Shown here piece by piece: positions 1 to 9,674 of a DNA stretch of 64,000 nt (position 1 is the stretch's first letter; the number at the start of each line of letters is the position of its first letter). The notes below the pieces were generated by a model, which did not search any database, had not been told where the DNA came from, and saw nothing but the letters and a program-made list of their open reading frames with translations. The DNA is taken from NCBI GenBank assembly GCA_033032865.1, contig JAWHQI010000718.1, positions 124,001 to 188,000 on the forward strand. The letters are read 5' to 3'. A program made the position numbers and the translations under genes. The stretch comes from Dactylorhiza incarnata (Eukaryota > Streptophyta > Magnoliopsida > Asparagales > Orchidaceae).

Positions 1-442
1 CAGGGTTGTTGTTCTGGTATCCGGACAGTCCGGTATGGTGACTGTTTGGGCTCTTGATGGTGCGCGCCGACTAAGGTTTTCTTAGTCGCGCGGTATCCCC
101 TTTGTGTTCGCATAAGCTGGTCCCTTGGCGATCTGCTGATGTATGCGGACACTGATGTTGGTCGACTTGGTGGGTTGTTGCCTTAGTCGACTTGGCTGTG
201 TTCACGGTCTCTAGAGGAGGTCTCGTATATGCGAACACTGGTGGTGGGCGTTATGACCATGCGGGATGTCATGATCGTGCGTCTTCTTGGGGGAGTGGCG
301 ATCTCCTGGTCAGGATTGAAGTCGGCGAGCTCACTAAGCGCAGAGCGATCTTCTGCTGACCGCGCGGGTGGACCAATCTTGGTCGCGCGATCAGGGCGGT
401 GACTCTATCTCATAGGGTGGTGACTGGATCTGATCCCACGCC

Positions 443-450
443 TATAAATA
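443..450 (+). promoter_or_regulatory. LTR TATA box
   Basis: TATAAATA preceded by CCCACGCC, in the same place and context as the TATA boxes at 50285-50292 and 55627-55634 of the related copia LTR. It would set the U3/R boundary about 30 bp downstream. Confidence 0.7.
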
Positions 451-904
451 GGTGTCGCTGTAGCAGCAATATCATCGCACCAAGTGTAAGCTGAACTCGT
501 GCCTAGAACTTGCGGTCTCTTTTTTTTGTGACCGCCCGGTTTGCTGATTGAACTTCCTTTGTGCAGCTTCTGCGGATTGTGCGGATAGCAGTGGTCACCT
601 CTTCTTCTAAAGTGTCTGGGCGTTCTTGCGGCTTACAGTGTGGGTTGCTGGAGTTCGGGAGAATCAGTGGAGTTCGGGAGGTCACGGAACTTTAATGGTG
701 TTGTTCAAGTTGTCAGCAGACTGTTCGCGCGGTCTCCTCTTTTAGTCGCGCAAACATCCTTGCCTGCATGGTTAGGCGGCTTCTGTGTTCAGACCGCCAG
801 TTATCTTTCTTCAGCATTTTACTTTTCCTTTTGGTTTTGTGTACTTGCGAAATCATGTCTCGCCGTGTATACCTCGCTCTGTAATGAAGATTCCTGCTGT
901 TATC

Positions 905-910
905 AATAAA
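905..910 (+). terminator. LTR polyadenylation signal
   Basis: AATAAA followed by GATTG. The related LTRs have AATAAAGATTTC at the matching place (from 50880). It probably marks the 3' end of the element transcript. Confidence 0.55.
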
Positions 911-1009
911 GATTGTTTTGTTTCATGTGCTTCTGGTTGTTGACTGTAACTTTAAGTTGTACGATTCCTGCTCACTCCTAGATCTACGGAAAATTTCACA
1001 ACCACCGCC

Positions 1010-2100
1010 ACAATGTTAGCACTTCCCGACTTTGACCTCATTCTAGGAATGGAAAAGTGGTTAAAAATGCATGGAGCTCTTTTAAACTGCGCAACATAAG
1101 AAGTCACCTTACGCTCCACATCAAATAACGAACTCATCTTCAAAGGTATTAATCAATTTCTCGAACATTACTATCCTCCATTCAAGTAGTTAAAGCTTAT
1201 ACTCAAGGAGAGGTGGTATTCGAGGTATGCATTGAAATGATAAGCAGAAGTAGTAATATAATCGAGGTATCGATAGATAATGTATTTCCTCGAGGTGTTC
1301 CTAGAGAAACTACCTGTACTACTACCTCTCTGTGAGGTCGAGTTCAAAATTGAACTAATACCTAGAGCTCGACCTGTATCCTGAGCCCCTTATCGAATTG
1401 CCCCAAGAGAACTAGCCGAGTTTAGGAAGCAACTAGAAGAGTTGATCAAGGATGGCTTTGTCCGTCCCACTTCATCTCCATGGGGAGCCCCGATCCTTTT
1501 TATCAAGAAAAAGGATGGGACACTATGACTTTGTATCGATTATCGAGAACTCAACTGATTAATGGTATGAAACACATACCCCCATCCCCAAATAGATGAA
1601 ATCTTTGACCAACTTTAAGGAGCATGTGTCTTCTCTAAACTACTCTTAAGATCCGACTACTACCAATTACGGATCCAGGATGAAGATATCAAAAATACCG
1701 CCTTTAGCCTGAGAAATGGGCTATACGAATTTACAGTAATGCAGTTTGGCCTCACTACTGCCCCCTCAGCATTTTTGACGTTAATGAACCATGTCTTCGT
1801 AACCTACCTAGACATCTTTGTCATCGTCTTTATAGATGACATTTTGTTGTACTCCAAGAACGAGAAGGACCATACCCAACACTTAAGGTGGTCTTGGAAA
1901 AGCTAAAGGAGCAAGCACTTATTTACTAAATTCAGCAAATACGAATTTTGGCTAAAAGAGGTTGGCTTTCTAGGCTATATAATTAATTCAGCAGGAATAG
2001 CAGTAGATCTCGCCAAGATTCAAGTCGTACAAGACTGGCCTCTATTAAAAATAGTCACAGATATCCATATTTTTTTAGTACTAACAGGATAATACCGCAA
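1010..2100 (+). pseudogene. Gypsy protease/reverse transcriptase fragment
   Basis: Protease C-terminal sequence is seen near 1030-1150 (DFDLILGMEKWL, which matches the usual ILGMDWL motif). RT follows from about 1370 with [20 protein letters not shown], then a stretch reading [16 protein letters not shown] and a later block reading [12 protein letters not shown]. The catalytic box is recognisable as [11 protein letters not shown] near 1830, the gypsy form of the YxDD motif. Stop codons and indels interrupt the frame (for example in the block after KKDGT near 1525), so no functional product is expected. Family assignment rests on motif order and is secure for gypsy; the exact lineage is less so. 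Confidence 0.8.
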
Positions 2101-2224
2101 ATTCATTAAAGGATTCTCAAGGATTGCCCTCCCTCTTACAGTCCCTCACCAAGAAGGACACCCCGTTCAAATGGATGCCTCAATGTGAAGACATCTTCCA
2201 GAACCTAAAAACAAGGCTAACATT

Positions 2225-2630
2225 ATCACTTATCATCACCCTTCCCTCTAGAAGGGAAGGTTTCCAAATATATACTGATGTCTCTCCACAATGAATGGGA
2301 GCAGTCTTAATACAGAATGGAAAGTTAATTGCTTATGCGTCAAGACAACTTAAAAAACATGAACAGAATTACCTGGCACATGACGTGGGACTCGTAGCCT
2401 TCATCTTTACTCTAAAAATCTGGAGACATTACCTTTATGAGATACAATGCGAAATCTTCTCGGATCATAAAAACCTTCAATACATATACAACCAAAAGGA
2501 CCTTAACTTACAACAAAGATGCTAGTTAGAATTCATATGCGATTACAAGTATACATTGCATTACCACCCGGGTAAAGCTAATTCGTTCACAGATGCTCTA
2601 AGCCGAAGACCACCCGCCTCAAGTACTGAA
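2225..2630 (+). pseudogene. Gypsy RNase H fragment
   Basis: An open stretch of about 76 codons (2295-2525) carries [15 protein letters not shown], a block matching the gypsy RT-RNase H connection and RNase H core, followed by [17 protein letters not shown]. After an in-frame TAG it continues as YTLHYHPGKANSFTDALSRR, a signature that normally ends the RNase H domain in Ty3/gypsy polyproteins. The usual first aspartate region near 2270-2290 reads TDVSPQ, followed by a stop. It is a decayed part of the same pol gene as its neighbours. Confidence 0.8.
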
Positions 2631-2810
2631 ATGGCCGAAATTAAGCTCTCTCTCATGCTGTATCTCCAGCTCACTCTGGGTCAGATGCCAAGTAACTAAA
2701 CTTGTTGAAAGTCAAGTGATCCATAAGGGAGCAAATCAAGGAAGGCCAGAAAGAAGATCAGACTCTAGATTCTATCATTCAAGCCCAATCAGAAGGCCCA
2801 CAGGAGGACC

Positions 2811-3034
2811 ACTCATTGAAGGATGGTTTACTCCACTAACGAAACCTTCCCGTAGTCAAAGAGATCAGAGAGGAGATCCTATAAGAAGCGCTCTGCACCA
2901 AGTACTCAGTACACCCAGGACCACTCATTGAAGGATGGTTTACTCCACTAACGAAACCTTCCCATAGTCAAAGAGATCAGAGAGGAGATCCTATAAGAAG
3001 CGCTCTGCACCAAGTACTCAGGACACCCAAGACC
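2811..3034 (+). repeat. 112-bp tandem duplication inside the gypsy relic
   Basis: The unit beginning ACTCATTGAAGGATGG at 2811 repeats at 2923 with very few substitutions. It lies between the RNase H and integrase parts and is likely a replication or recombination slip after, or just before, insertion. Confidence 0.85.
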
Positions 3035-3059
3035 AGCAAGATGTATGGTGACCTCCAAA

Positions 3060-4265
3060 AAATACTATATTGGTCAGGTATGAAGAAGGATATAACTAAA
3101 TTTGTAACACGCTACAAAGCCTGTCAAATGGTAAAAGCCAAGTGAAGAAGTCCTTGAGCCCTACTGCAACCCATGCATATCCTCGAATGGAAGTTCGAAG
3201 ACATCTCCATGGACTTCGTCCACAGTTTACACCGCTCTCACTCAGGAAATGACTCCATATTGGTAGCAGTAGACAGGATAACCAGAGTAGCACAGTTCAT
3301 CCAAGTCCGGAAGGAAGCCCCAGTAAGTATCTTAGTTTGTCTTTTCATCGAACAATTTGTGCGATACCACGGGGTAACAAAGACAGTTGTGTCTGATAGA
3401 GATGGTTGTTTTACCTCCAAATAATGGAAGATTGTACAAACATACATAGGCTCAAAGTTAACCTTTAGTACTGCTCCCCCCCCCCCCCCCCCGCCCCACC
3501 AAATAGATGGCCAAACTGAATAAACAAATATGACTATGGAAGACTTACTCTAACTATGCATTATTGACTATAATGCACTTTGGGTGAAACTCTTACCCCT
3601 CATAGAGTTTTCTTACAATAACAGTATAAAATCAAGTATCGGAATGGCACCATACGAAGCCCTATATGGCAGGAGGAACCGAACACCGTTGTACTGGATA
3701 CAAGAAGAAGATCCGCAATCACTGGGAGTATAATTTATTGATGACACCGATAGTACCATCTGGATCATTCGAGAAAGAATGCTCGAAGCTCAAAGCCAAC
3801 AATCCAAGTATTATGACTAGAAGCACCAAATAGCCGAGTTACAAGTAGGAAAACATGTATTTCTGAAGATAAAGCTAGGACGTGAGTTTCTCATATTCAG
3901 AGTCCTTTCATGCTTAGTACCCAATACAAGGGATTGTATACAGTCATAGAAAGAATCGAACTCCTAGCTTACAGGATAGATCTTCCCCTAGATATTGCAA
4001 ACCTGCACGACGTATTCCACATCTCTTCTCTCTAATGAGCTCTGCTTCGTCCAGACCAACACATCTCTTCCCCACCGGGACCAGTAGCTTCAGATATATC
4101 AGTTCATCTCAAATTGATACGAGTTGTAGACTCAGATACTCGGATATTACAGAAGATGAAAGTCCAACTAGTAAAGGTCATATGGTCTAATCACGGACAG
4201 GAGGAATTCACATCGGAACCTCGGGACTTAATGCAGCTTAAATATCCAGAACTATTTCTTACAGC
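3060..4265 (+). pseudogene. Gypsy integrase and chromodomain-like tail, decayed
   Basis: The integrase core is visible at 3173-3424: WKFEDISMDFVHSL, VDRITRVAQFI and VSDRDGCFTSK contain the two aspartates of the DDE catalytic triad. Farther on, SYNNSIKSSIGMAPYEALYG (about 3610-3670) is the usual C-terminal integrase block. Near 4110-4260 the stretch ending VKVIWSNHGQEEFTSE..LMQLKYPELF resembles the chromodomain-like end of chromovirus integrases. A C-rich tract (3477-3492) interrupts the frame. The product is not functional. Confidence 0.75.
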
Positions 4266-4300
4266 TACCCTCGAAACCTTCTTGAATTACCTTATACATT

Positions 4301-4528
4301 AAACTTCTTTACTTACTTTTTGCACCTATGAACTTAACTTCAATTTCGGTGAAAAAATTAATTTTTTTGTTTAATGGATTTGTAACAAAACCAGCCTGTC
4401 CCAAGCCCGGATAAAAAATGGTGAGGATTATGTTAGGTAGACGGCTAACGTAAAATTTAGTCACCCTTATGAATATGGATCTCTTGAGAAATTCTTCTAA
4501 AGCTAGGTTGTTCCCCATAAGGAACATG
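4301..4528. other. Unassigned spacer between gypsy relic and LINE
   Basis: AT-rich sequence of about 230 bp with no convincing reading frame, repeat or RNA gene. It may hold the remaining 3' part of the gypsy relic and the 5' edge of the LINE, but neither boundary can be placed by eye. Confidence 0.5.
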
Positions 4529-4699
4529 TTGTATGGTCCGAATGTGGCGTCTTGGCAAGGACCACTGCATCTCCAGGACTTGGGTATGGTGTTTAATAGA
4601 CAAGAGTCCTCATTGTATGGTCTGAATGTTGCATCTTGGCAAGGACCATTGCGCCTCCAAGAGGAGTTGGGTGTAGTGTGAAATATGCAAGAGCCCTCA
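4529..4699 (+). repeat. 84-bp tandem duplication at the LINE 5' end
   Basis: The block starting TTGTATGGTCCGAATG at 4529 repeats as TTGTATGGTCTGAATG at 4613 with moderate divergence. Both units contain CTTGGCAAGGACCA. It precedes the LINE endonuclease reading frame and could be part of a repeated LINE 5' leader. Confidence 0.7.
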
Positions 4700-5118
4700 C
4701 ATATTACGCATCCACATATTTGGCATCCTAGAAAAGTAGATCGTAGGATTTGTAATCGACTTAGGTTTGGAAGTTGGAATACAGGTACGCTAACGGGAAA
4801 AATGATGGAAGTAGTGGATACAATGATTCAGAGAAGGATAAATATTTTATGTCTGCAAGTGACTAAATGGGTGAGTGAGAAAGCTAAATTTCTAGATAAT
4901 TCAGGTTTTTAATTATGGTACACTAGAAAAAATAAAACAAGTAATGGAGTAGGTATTATTGTAGATACTACTGGAGGGATGGAGTTGTTGGGGTAAGCAA
5001 AAAAGGTGATAGAATCTTAGCTCTTAAATTAATCATAGGAAAGGAAACTATTAATGTAATTCATGCTTATACGGCACAAGTAGGATTAAGTGAAGCTATT
5101 AAAGTACAATTTTGGGAA
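4685..5118 (+). pseudogene. LINE endonuclease, N-terminal part
   Basis: The frame reads LRFGSWNTGTLTGKMMEVVD, followed by RRINILCLQVTKW. This is the start of the APE-like endonuclease of RTE LINEs, where the family normally has a glutamate in the LCxQET segment (here LCLQVTK, so the catalytic Glu is replaced by Val). Stops follow after NSGF (4912), and the piece ends at the A1 insertion just after a stretch reading SEAIKVQFWE. The missing glutamate and stops indicate a dead copy. Confidence 0.8.
5114..5118. repeat. Target-site duplication GGGAA, left copy (A1)
   Basis: The right copy is at 12977-12981. A perfect 5-bp match is expected for LTR-retrotransposon integrase. Confidence 0.9.
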
Positions 5119-6154
5119 TGTTGGATCGGTAGGCGCCCTTAGAGGGGGGTGAATAAGGGTTTTAAAAACTTTAGATATATTTTGAATAACTTTGAAAAAG
5201 CTTTGATTATTAAACTAAAGAAGATCAAGACATATCAAGTGAAGTAAAGGTAAAGACATGATTTTATTAACTTGAGAAGCATGATTACAAAACTTGATCT
5301 CTTATCGAAGCTAGAAATCAAAGCTAATAGAAATAGACTCATTTTTGTTTTCTATCCTGACTCACTTTCCCACGAACCGGTGGCCCTAGCCTATCCTCCC
5401 CGGATTCGGCCTCAAGACGCTCTAGCCAACCCTTCCCTGGATGTGGCCTCGAGCACCCCCTAGACCTAGCCTAGATTTAGTCGCCAACACGAGGCGAGTT
5501 TCCCCCTAAGTCCTACCCAGACCTAATCGCCAACACGAGGCGATTTCACTAATCGTTTACAAGAAAAATATGAAATGAAAATAAATAAAAACTCCCTTCT
5601 GAAGTCAGAGGCGAAGATCCGCTGTAGAATAAGCGTTGTAGAGGCAGACTTCGTTTGGATCCGGCGTGATGAGATTCTCCTTCAGAAGTTTGCAGCACTT
5701 TAGTAGGACTTCAACTTTCGGCCAAGATAGCCTCTGGAATTCTGGCACTCTACCTCTCTCTTATATCTCTCTGATGTGTGTATGAAACGAGAGGAGAGGA
5801 GTCCTTTTTATAGCCTCAGCGCTAGCGCTTGCTCTAGCGCTACCGCCGGCGCTATCCCATATTAGGACACATTCTGCGCGGCAGAATCTTCAATCCGAGG
5901 AAACAATTCCCCCTTGCTTTCTGTCTACGTCGCTACCGCCTGCGCTATCGGCTACCGCCAGGTGCTATCTCCTTCCATATGCGCTCCCGGAATTGCGCCA
6001 TCATCGCTAGCACCAGGCGCTATGTGCTACCGCCGGCGCTAGTGGGAGTCTTGGAATTTCTGGCTCAAAATTGGGGGCAACCATCCTTGAGTCATGTGGA
6101 CTTTCATTTCCTGCACACTTAAACACACAAGATGCGGAAGACCATGTTCCAACA
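5119..6154 (-). repeat. A1 3' LTR
   Basis: TGTTGGATCGG at the left (the reverse complement of the LTR end CCGATCCAACA) and ATGTTCCAACA at the right. Compared with the 5' LTR it lacks about 40 bp near 6131, between two GAT words, which accounts for most of the length difference (1036 versus 1087 bp). A TATA box lies at 5805-5812 (reverse strand TATAAAAA), next to GCGC palindromes at 5816-5860. Confidence 0.92.
5805..5860 (-). promoter_or_regulatory. A1 3' LTR promoter: TATA box plus GCGC palindrome array
   Basis: On the minus strand, words such as AGCGCTAGCGCTGAGGC lead directly into TATAAAAAGGA (5805-5812). All eight family-A LTRs keep GCGC words just upstream of a TATA box, so this is the likely core promoter. 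Confidence 0.65.
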
Positions 6155-6168
6155 AACTCCCACTTTTG
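6155..6168 (-). other. A1 polypurine tract (degraded)
   Basis: Minus strand reads AAAAGTGGGAGTT directly before the 3' LTR. The other copies have AAAAGGGGGAGTT, so one purine is changed to T here. Confidence 0.75.
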
Positions 6169-7061
6169 ATAATAACAAATCCATTAATGATAAATCAGAG
6201 CATTAATAAATAAGCATGATGAAAATATATTTGTGTGTGTGTGAGAGTGATGACTAAGGATAATTATTTATTTTAGCATTTAGAATTGCTCCCCCTAAAT
6301 ACATGCTCCCCCTAAGTGAATGCTCCCCTAATATGTAAGCTATCATCTTAATTAGTCATGTTGGGTTTTTTATTTTGATAGCGGATTATATTTATCATGT
6401 TAGTTCTCCCCCTTTTGTTATTAGCAAAAGCGGGTAGGGAGACACCACTAAAAAAGTTGATAGTAAGATAAAGGCATGATCGAGCTTGTAGAGAAGGAAA
6501 TGATAAGGAGTTTTAGAATTCTTTTCATTGAAATAGATCAGAGTTTGAATATCAAAATATTTTCATAAATCAGAGTTTGTAGCATAAATGTAAAGTTGCG
6601 AAAGACTTAGAAAAATACAAGCAAACATCTTTTGTAAGTCATGATGATTCAAAAAAGATATAGGAGTTCAATTTTATAAAGAAGATGTTTTTGTAAATCA
6701 TTTTTCAATTAAAATCTTTAAATTCACTAATGAAGAAACCAAGCATGAATTAATGTTATCAAAAAGAGAGTACTATAATGTTATGTTAATTCACAATTTC
6801 AAAACAAAACTAAACATTGTAGAAAGCATGCTAGGTTATCTTAGTGCATTTCATAAATAAAGAGTAGTATAGAATTAGCATTAGAATCCAATACTCATGA
6901 GAAGAAGTGTTATGGAAGATAATGATGTGCACAAAAGTGTATTTTTGAGTAGAGTAAACACATGTTTTAATCAAAAATACAAGTAATATGTAAAGTAAGA
7001 GCACAATAAACACAAATAATTTTACTTCCACAAACTTCAATGCACAAAAAATGTATAACTA
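6169..7061 (-). other. A1 non-coding internal 3' region
   Basis: AT-rich sequence with no supported reading frame. Near 6285-6330 the reverse strand holds several GGGGGAGC words like extra polypurine tracts. The same region is present in A2, A3 and A4. Confidence 0.7.
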
Positions 7062-7124
7062 CCAAGGTGCTTTGCACACACAATGCTCATTAAGACTTAT
7101 CAGGGTGCAAAGTAGTGCTTGTGG
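7062..7124 (-). other. Paired-hairpin unit 1 (A1)
   Basis: In element orientation, stem CTTTGCAC / GTGCAAAG encloses a loop containing TGATAAGTCTTAATGAGC, flanked by GCACTAC and AGCACCTTGG. It matches 28576-28636 (A3) and 60470-60530 (A4). Confidence 0.65.
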
Positions 7125-7236
7125 GATCACCTATTTTATTTTTAATCTTGAGACTAGTGATCCGGTGTACTTAAGAGTAAGTGATTTTTATTTTGAAAGA
7201 AAGTTATGGTTTGCACAAGATACTTTATTATTCTTT

Positions 7237-7297
7237 CCAAGGTGCTCAACCTCACAACGCTTATTAAGACTTATCAGGAGGTTCAAGTAGTGCTTGG
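7237..7297 (-). other. Paired-hairpin unit 2 (A1)
   Basis: In element orientation, inner stem AACCTC / GAGGTT with outer stem CCAAG / CTTGG, around a loop almost the same as in unit 1 (TGATAAGTCTTAATAAGC). The stem sequence differs from unit 1 but pairing is kept. It matches 28401-28461 (A3) and 60292-60352 (A4). Confidence 0.65.
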
Positions 7298-8333
7298 TGG
7301 AGTTATCTTTGTCACTTTATTTTATGATTTTTGTTTTGTACAAAGTTGTCCGAATACACTTTTTTTGCAAACCAATATAATTTATGAGAAAGATAACCAC
7401 TTTTCTTAATTTTTAAAAGTGCAAATAAAAGAGTGTTGGTAAGATACTTGTGCAATTTTAATTCAATGTGCTAATACAAAACATACACAAGCATTCTTAG
7501 ATTAAGCACAAATGTAGACAATGCCAAAATAAGTGAGTGAATAATGATCATTATCAAACATAAAACATTTACTCATACTTAGAGGCATGCTAAGCTAAGT
7601 TCTACACAACTTTTAGAATTGATGCACATAATAATAGATATATCAAAGCATGATGAAAACAATGTTCAAAGAGTTTGAAAAGATAAATTGCAACATTATA
7701 GAAGTTCTAAAGAATAGATTAAATCATGCTTGATTTTCATAGGAAAATCCATACAGTTTTTTTTATAGTTTTAGTGTTTTATATTTTTGTATTTGATTAA
7801 ATAAAAGCATATTTTTGTAATTTTGGCTTTTGTATTTTTGTATTTGTTTTTTGCATAAAAAATGACAAACAAAAACATATTTTTTGTAATTTAGTTTTTG
7901 TAGTTTTGTATTTGATTTTTCAAAAATTAAAGAAAAACAGAAGTGCAAAACCAAATAGTAAATATAGATGAGTGTATTTTTAGGTATTTTGTAAAATTTT
8001 AAAATCACAGAAAAACACATATGCACGCTAGCGCCGGCGTTAGCCCTAGCACGGGAAATAGTACATGATTTTTTATGATTTTGAAATTTTTAATTGTTGA
8101 TCTTGATTAAGTGTCACAATAGTAGTTTTATGCTGAAATCTCAGATTTTTAGGAGATGTTTTCGATGTTTAAAAATTGCAAAATTGCGTTTGTGAATGTG
8201 CTTAAACTTGAAAGAATTGGGACACATAACACAAGTCGTAAGAAACTGAATTTTGCATCACTAAGCAGCACAAACAGTGGAGAATAATTGAGGAATTTTA
8301 TAGAGTTTTATTTTCTTAAAAAATCAGAAAGGT
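7298..8333 (-). other. A1 non-coding AT-rich internal region
   Basis: Strongly A/T-rich, with T-rich runs around 7750-7930 and an isolated GCGC palindrome group at 8030-8052. Short open stretches here are shared with A3 and A4 only as repeat sequence and show no sign of coding. Nothing else recognised. Confidence 0.6.
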
Positions 8334-8388
8334 GCGATACCGCCGGCGCTAGTGATAGCGCTGGCGCTATCGAGCCTTTAGTTAAATC
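8334..8388 (+). promoter_or_regulatory. Putative promoter of the A1 antisense gene
   Basis: A GCGC palindrome array (CGCCGGCGCTA, AGCGCTGGCGCTAT; 8341-8371) is followed by the TATA-like CCTTTAGTTAAAT (8376-8388). Next comes a plant-like 5' UTR with AAACCCTAG (8436-8444). A3 keeps the same order at 27298-27244 with a better TATA-like word (TTTATTTAAAT). The arrangement copies the LTR promoter, where a GCGC array precedes TATAAAA. Confidence 0.5.
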
Positions 8389-8473
8389 CCGATCCCTTTT
8401 TCATTTTCGCCATTTTCATTCACCCTCTCCGGTAAAACCCTAGAAGACGACCCAGACCACGCGTAGATCTGAG

Positions 8474-8825
8474 GTAAATCTTCATCCTTTTTTATGTTTT
8501 TTGTTTTAAAACTTGATTTTGATGTTAGAGATGAAGATATTTGAGGTTTAGGTGGATTTAGAAACTAGATCTACAATGGTTGTTTTTCTTCAAGATTAGT
8601 GTTTTTTATGAGGATTTTGGTTTTGATCTTGATTTTTATGTGGATTTCTTGCATCTAGTAATTTAGGATCTGAAAGTGTTTTACTTTTTAAGGAGATTTT
8701 TACTATTTCAGATGAGAGGAGTAGTGTCGGCACTACAGTAGGCATTATTGATAACGCCGGGCGCTATTGATAGCGCTGGCGCTAGTAATGGTTGCTTAAT
8801 TTTTTAATTTTTCTTGTATGTGCAG
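8474..8825 (+). other. 5'-UTR intron of the A1 antisense gene
   Basis: Donor CTGAG^GTAAATC at 8474 and acceptor TATGTGCAG^ATGG at 8825, 352 bp and T-rich as plant introns are. The start codon follows the acceptor directly. A3 retains both sites in the same places (27158 to 26795, 364 bp), which supports a real intron. Splicing has not been tested. Confidence 0.6.
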
Positions 8826-9668
8826 ATGGCACCTGGATCTAAGGGTAAGAAAATAGTAGAGCTGGCCGTGGAAGCAGCTATAGTAGGTGTTCCATATGTC
8901 GTGGAGTTCGACTTGCCACGCCACTATCATGTCATGCAGTTATTTGCTATTTCCGAGGTGTCGAATTTATTTAGTTCTGATGGATTTTCTTCGGAGTTAG
9001 TGCGGGATTTTTATACACACTTGGAAGACCCATCACAGACCAAGCTGGATGGAGGAGTGCAGTCACAGGTGCAAGGACAAGTGGTGACCATTACCCATGA
9101 ACAACTGAGGCTCGTGTTTGGATTGTCCCAGCATCCTAATCGGTTGGAGATTGTGGAGAAGTTCAGGGTAGACAGAGATTGGACTCAGGTGAACATGGTG
9201 CTACATAATAAGGACTGCAGAAGTCTGATCTCGTCTGTGTTGACACTCACCATGGATGCCCTAGTTGTTCAGGATGTCTTACGCCACATAATTATGCTGA
9301 AGTTGGGTGACACAGCAAAGGTCACAGCCCAGCTCAGTTTTGTCACTTATTTTATTTTGGAGGAGGAGAAGTTCGACGTGGCTGACTTATTACTTTCCCT
9401 GATTCGTTATTCCTACAAGTTGCGGCAACCTTCCCGTCAGAGATACAACAACTTGCCCCTGGGCGGCATTATACAGCGGGTAATTTAGATGATGTATCCT
9501 TCTACTGAAATGGGTTTCTTCTTGATAGATTGCTATCCTCCTATCTATAGTAATTCTCACTTGCGAGCATCATTCATCCCGGATGAGCCATCGACATCTA
9601 CTCGACCACCACACTGGCAAGGAGCGTCATCTCGAGGGGCTCGAGATAATTCATTTGGGTCATTTTAA
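8826..9668 (+). pseudogene. Antisense-strand gene of family A (plant-transposon-protein-like domain)
   Basis: I chose ATG 8826, directly after the predicted splice acceptor. The protein is about 280 residues. Residues 15-230 look like the plant transposon protein domain often annotated in LTR elements: RDFYTHL, VVTITHEQLRLVFGL, then a tryptophan and an alpha-helical C-terminal half with DVLRHIIMLKLGDTAKV. The frame is open to 9488, where TAG replaces the CAG found in A3, and then continues to TAA at 9666-9668. A3 has TGA at that same codon. Function is unknown. It lies opposite to gag and would need its own promoter. One nonsense codon makes this copy probably inactive. Confidence 0.6.
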
Positions 9669-9674
9669 GAGGAG

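Larger units (their letters stand above)
1..1000 (+). mobile_element. Copia LTR (3' LTR or solo LTR), left part outside the window
   Basis: The segment ends in a CA terminus at 999-1000 and then passes directly into gypsy protease-like sequence. Its right half follows the LTRs at 49815-50986 and 55157-56336: a TATAAATA box after a CCGCCT- or CACGCCT-like stretch, repeated GCGGTCT/GCGATCTG words, an AATAAA signal about 460 bp after the TATA box, and an end resembling ACTCCTAAACGG..TTTTAACA. It is clearly diverged from those LTRs, so it is a sibling family or an older copy. Its target-site duplication cannot be tested because the left end is not in the window. It appears to be inserted in the gypsy element to its right. 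Confidence 0.75.
1001..4300 (+). mobile_element. Degenerate Ty3/gypsy chromovirus relic (pol, no LTRs seen)
   Basis: Translated pieces in several frames follow the gypsy order: protease, reverse transcriptase, RNase H, integrase, chromodomain-like tail. Stops and frameshifts occur throughout, so it is dead. The left side is cut by the copia LTR ending at 1000, and the right side fades into the 5' region of the LINE near 4.3-4.5 kb. No gypsy LTR was recognised at either side. A C-run at 3477-3492 and a 112-bp tandem duplication lie inside. Confidence 0.8.

Noticed and set aside
5272..5463. Conserved 63-codon open stretch in A1 LTRs (also 12043-12234)
   Set aside because: It is an LTR leader translation on the strand opposite to transcription, and the conservation is LTR identity, not coding selection.
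7062..7124. Possible hammerhead ribozyme, because the loop contains CTGATAAG
   Set aside because: The hammerhead core needs CUGANGA, GAAA and a cleavage UH in a three-stem layout. GAAA and the third stem are missing.
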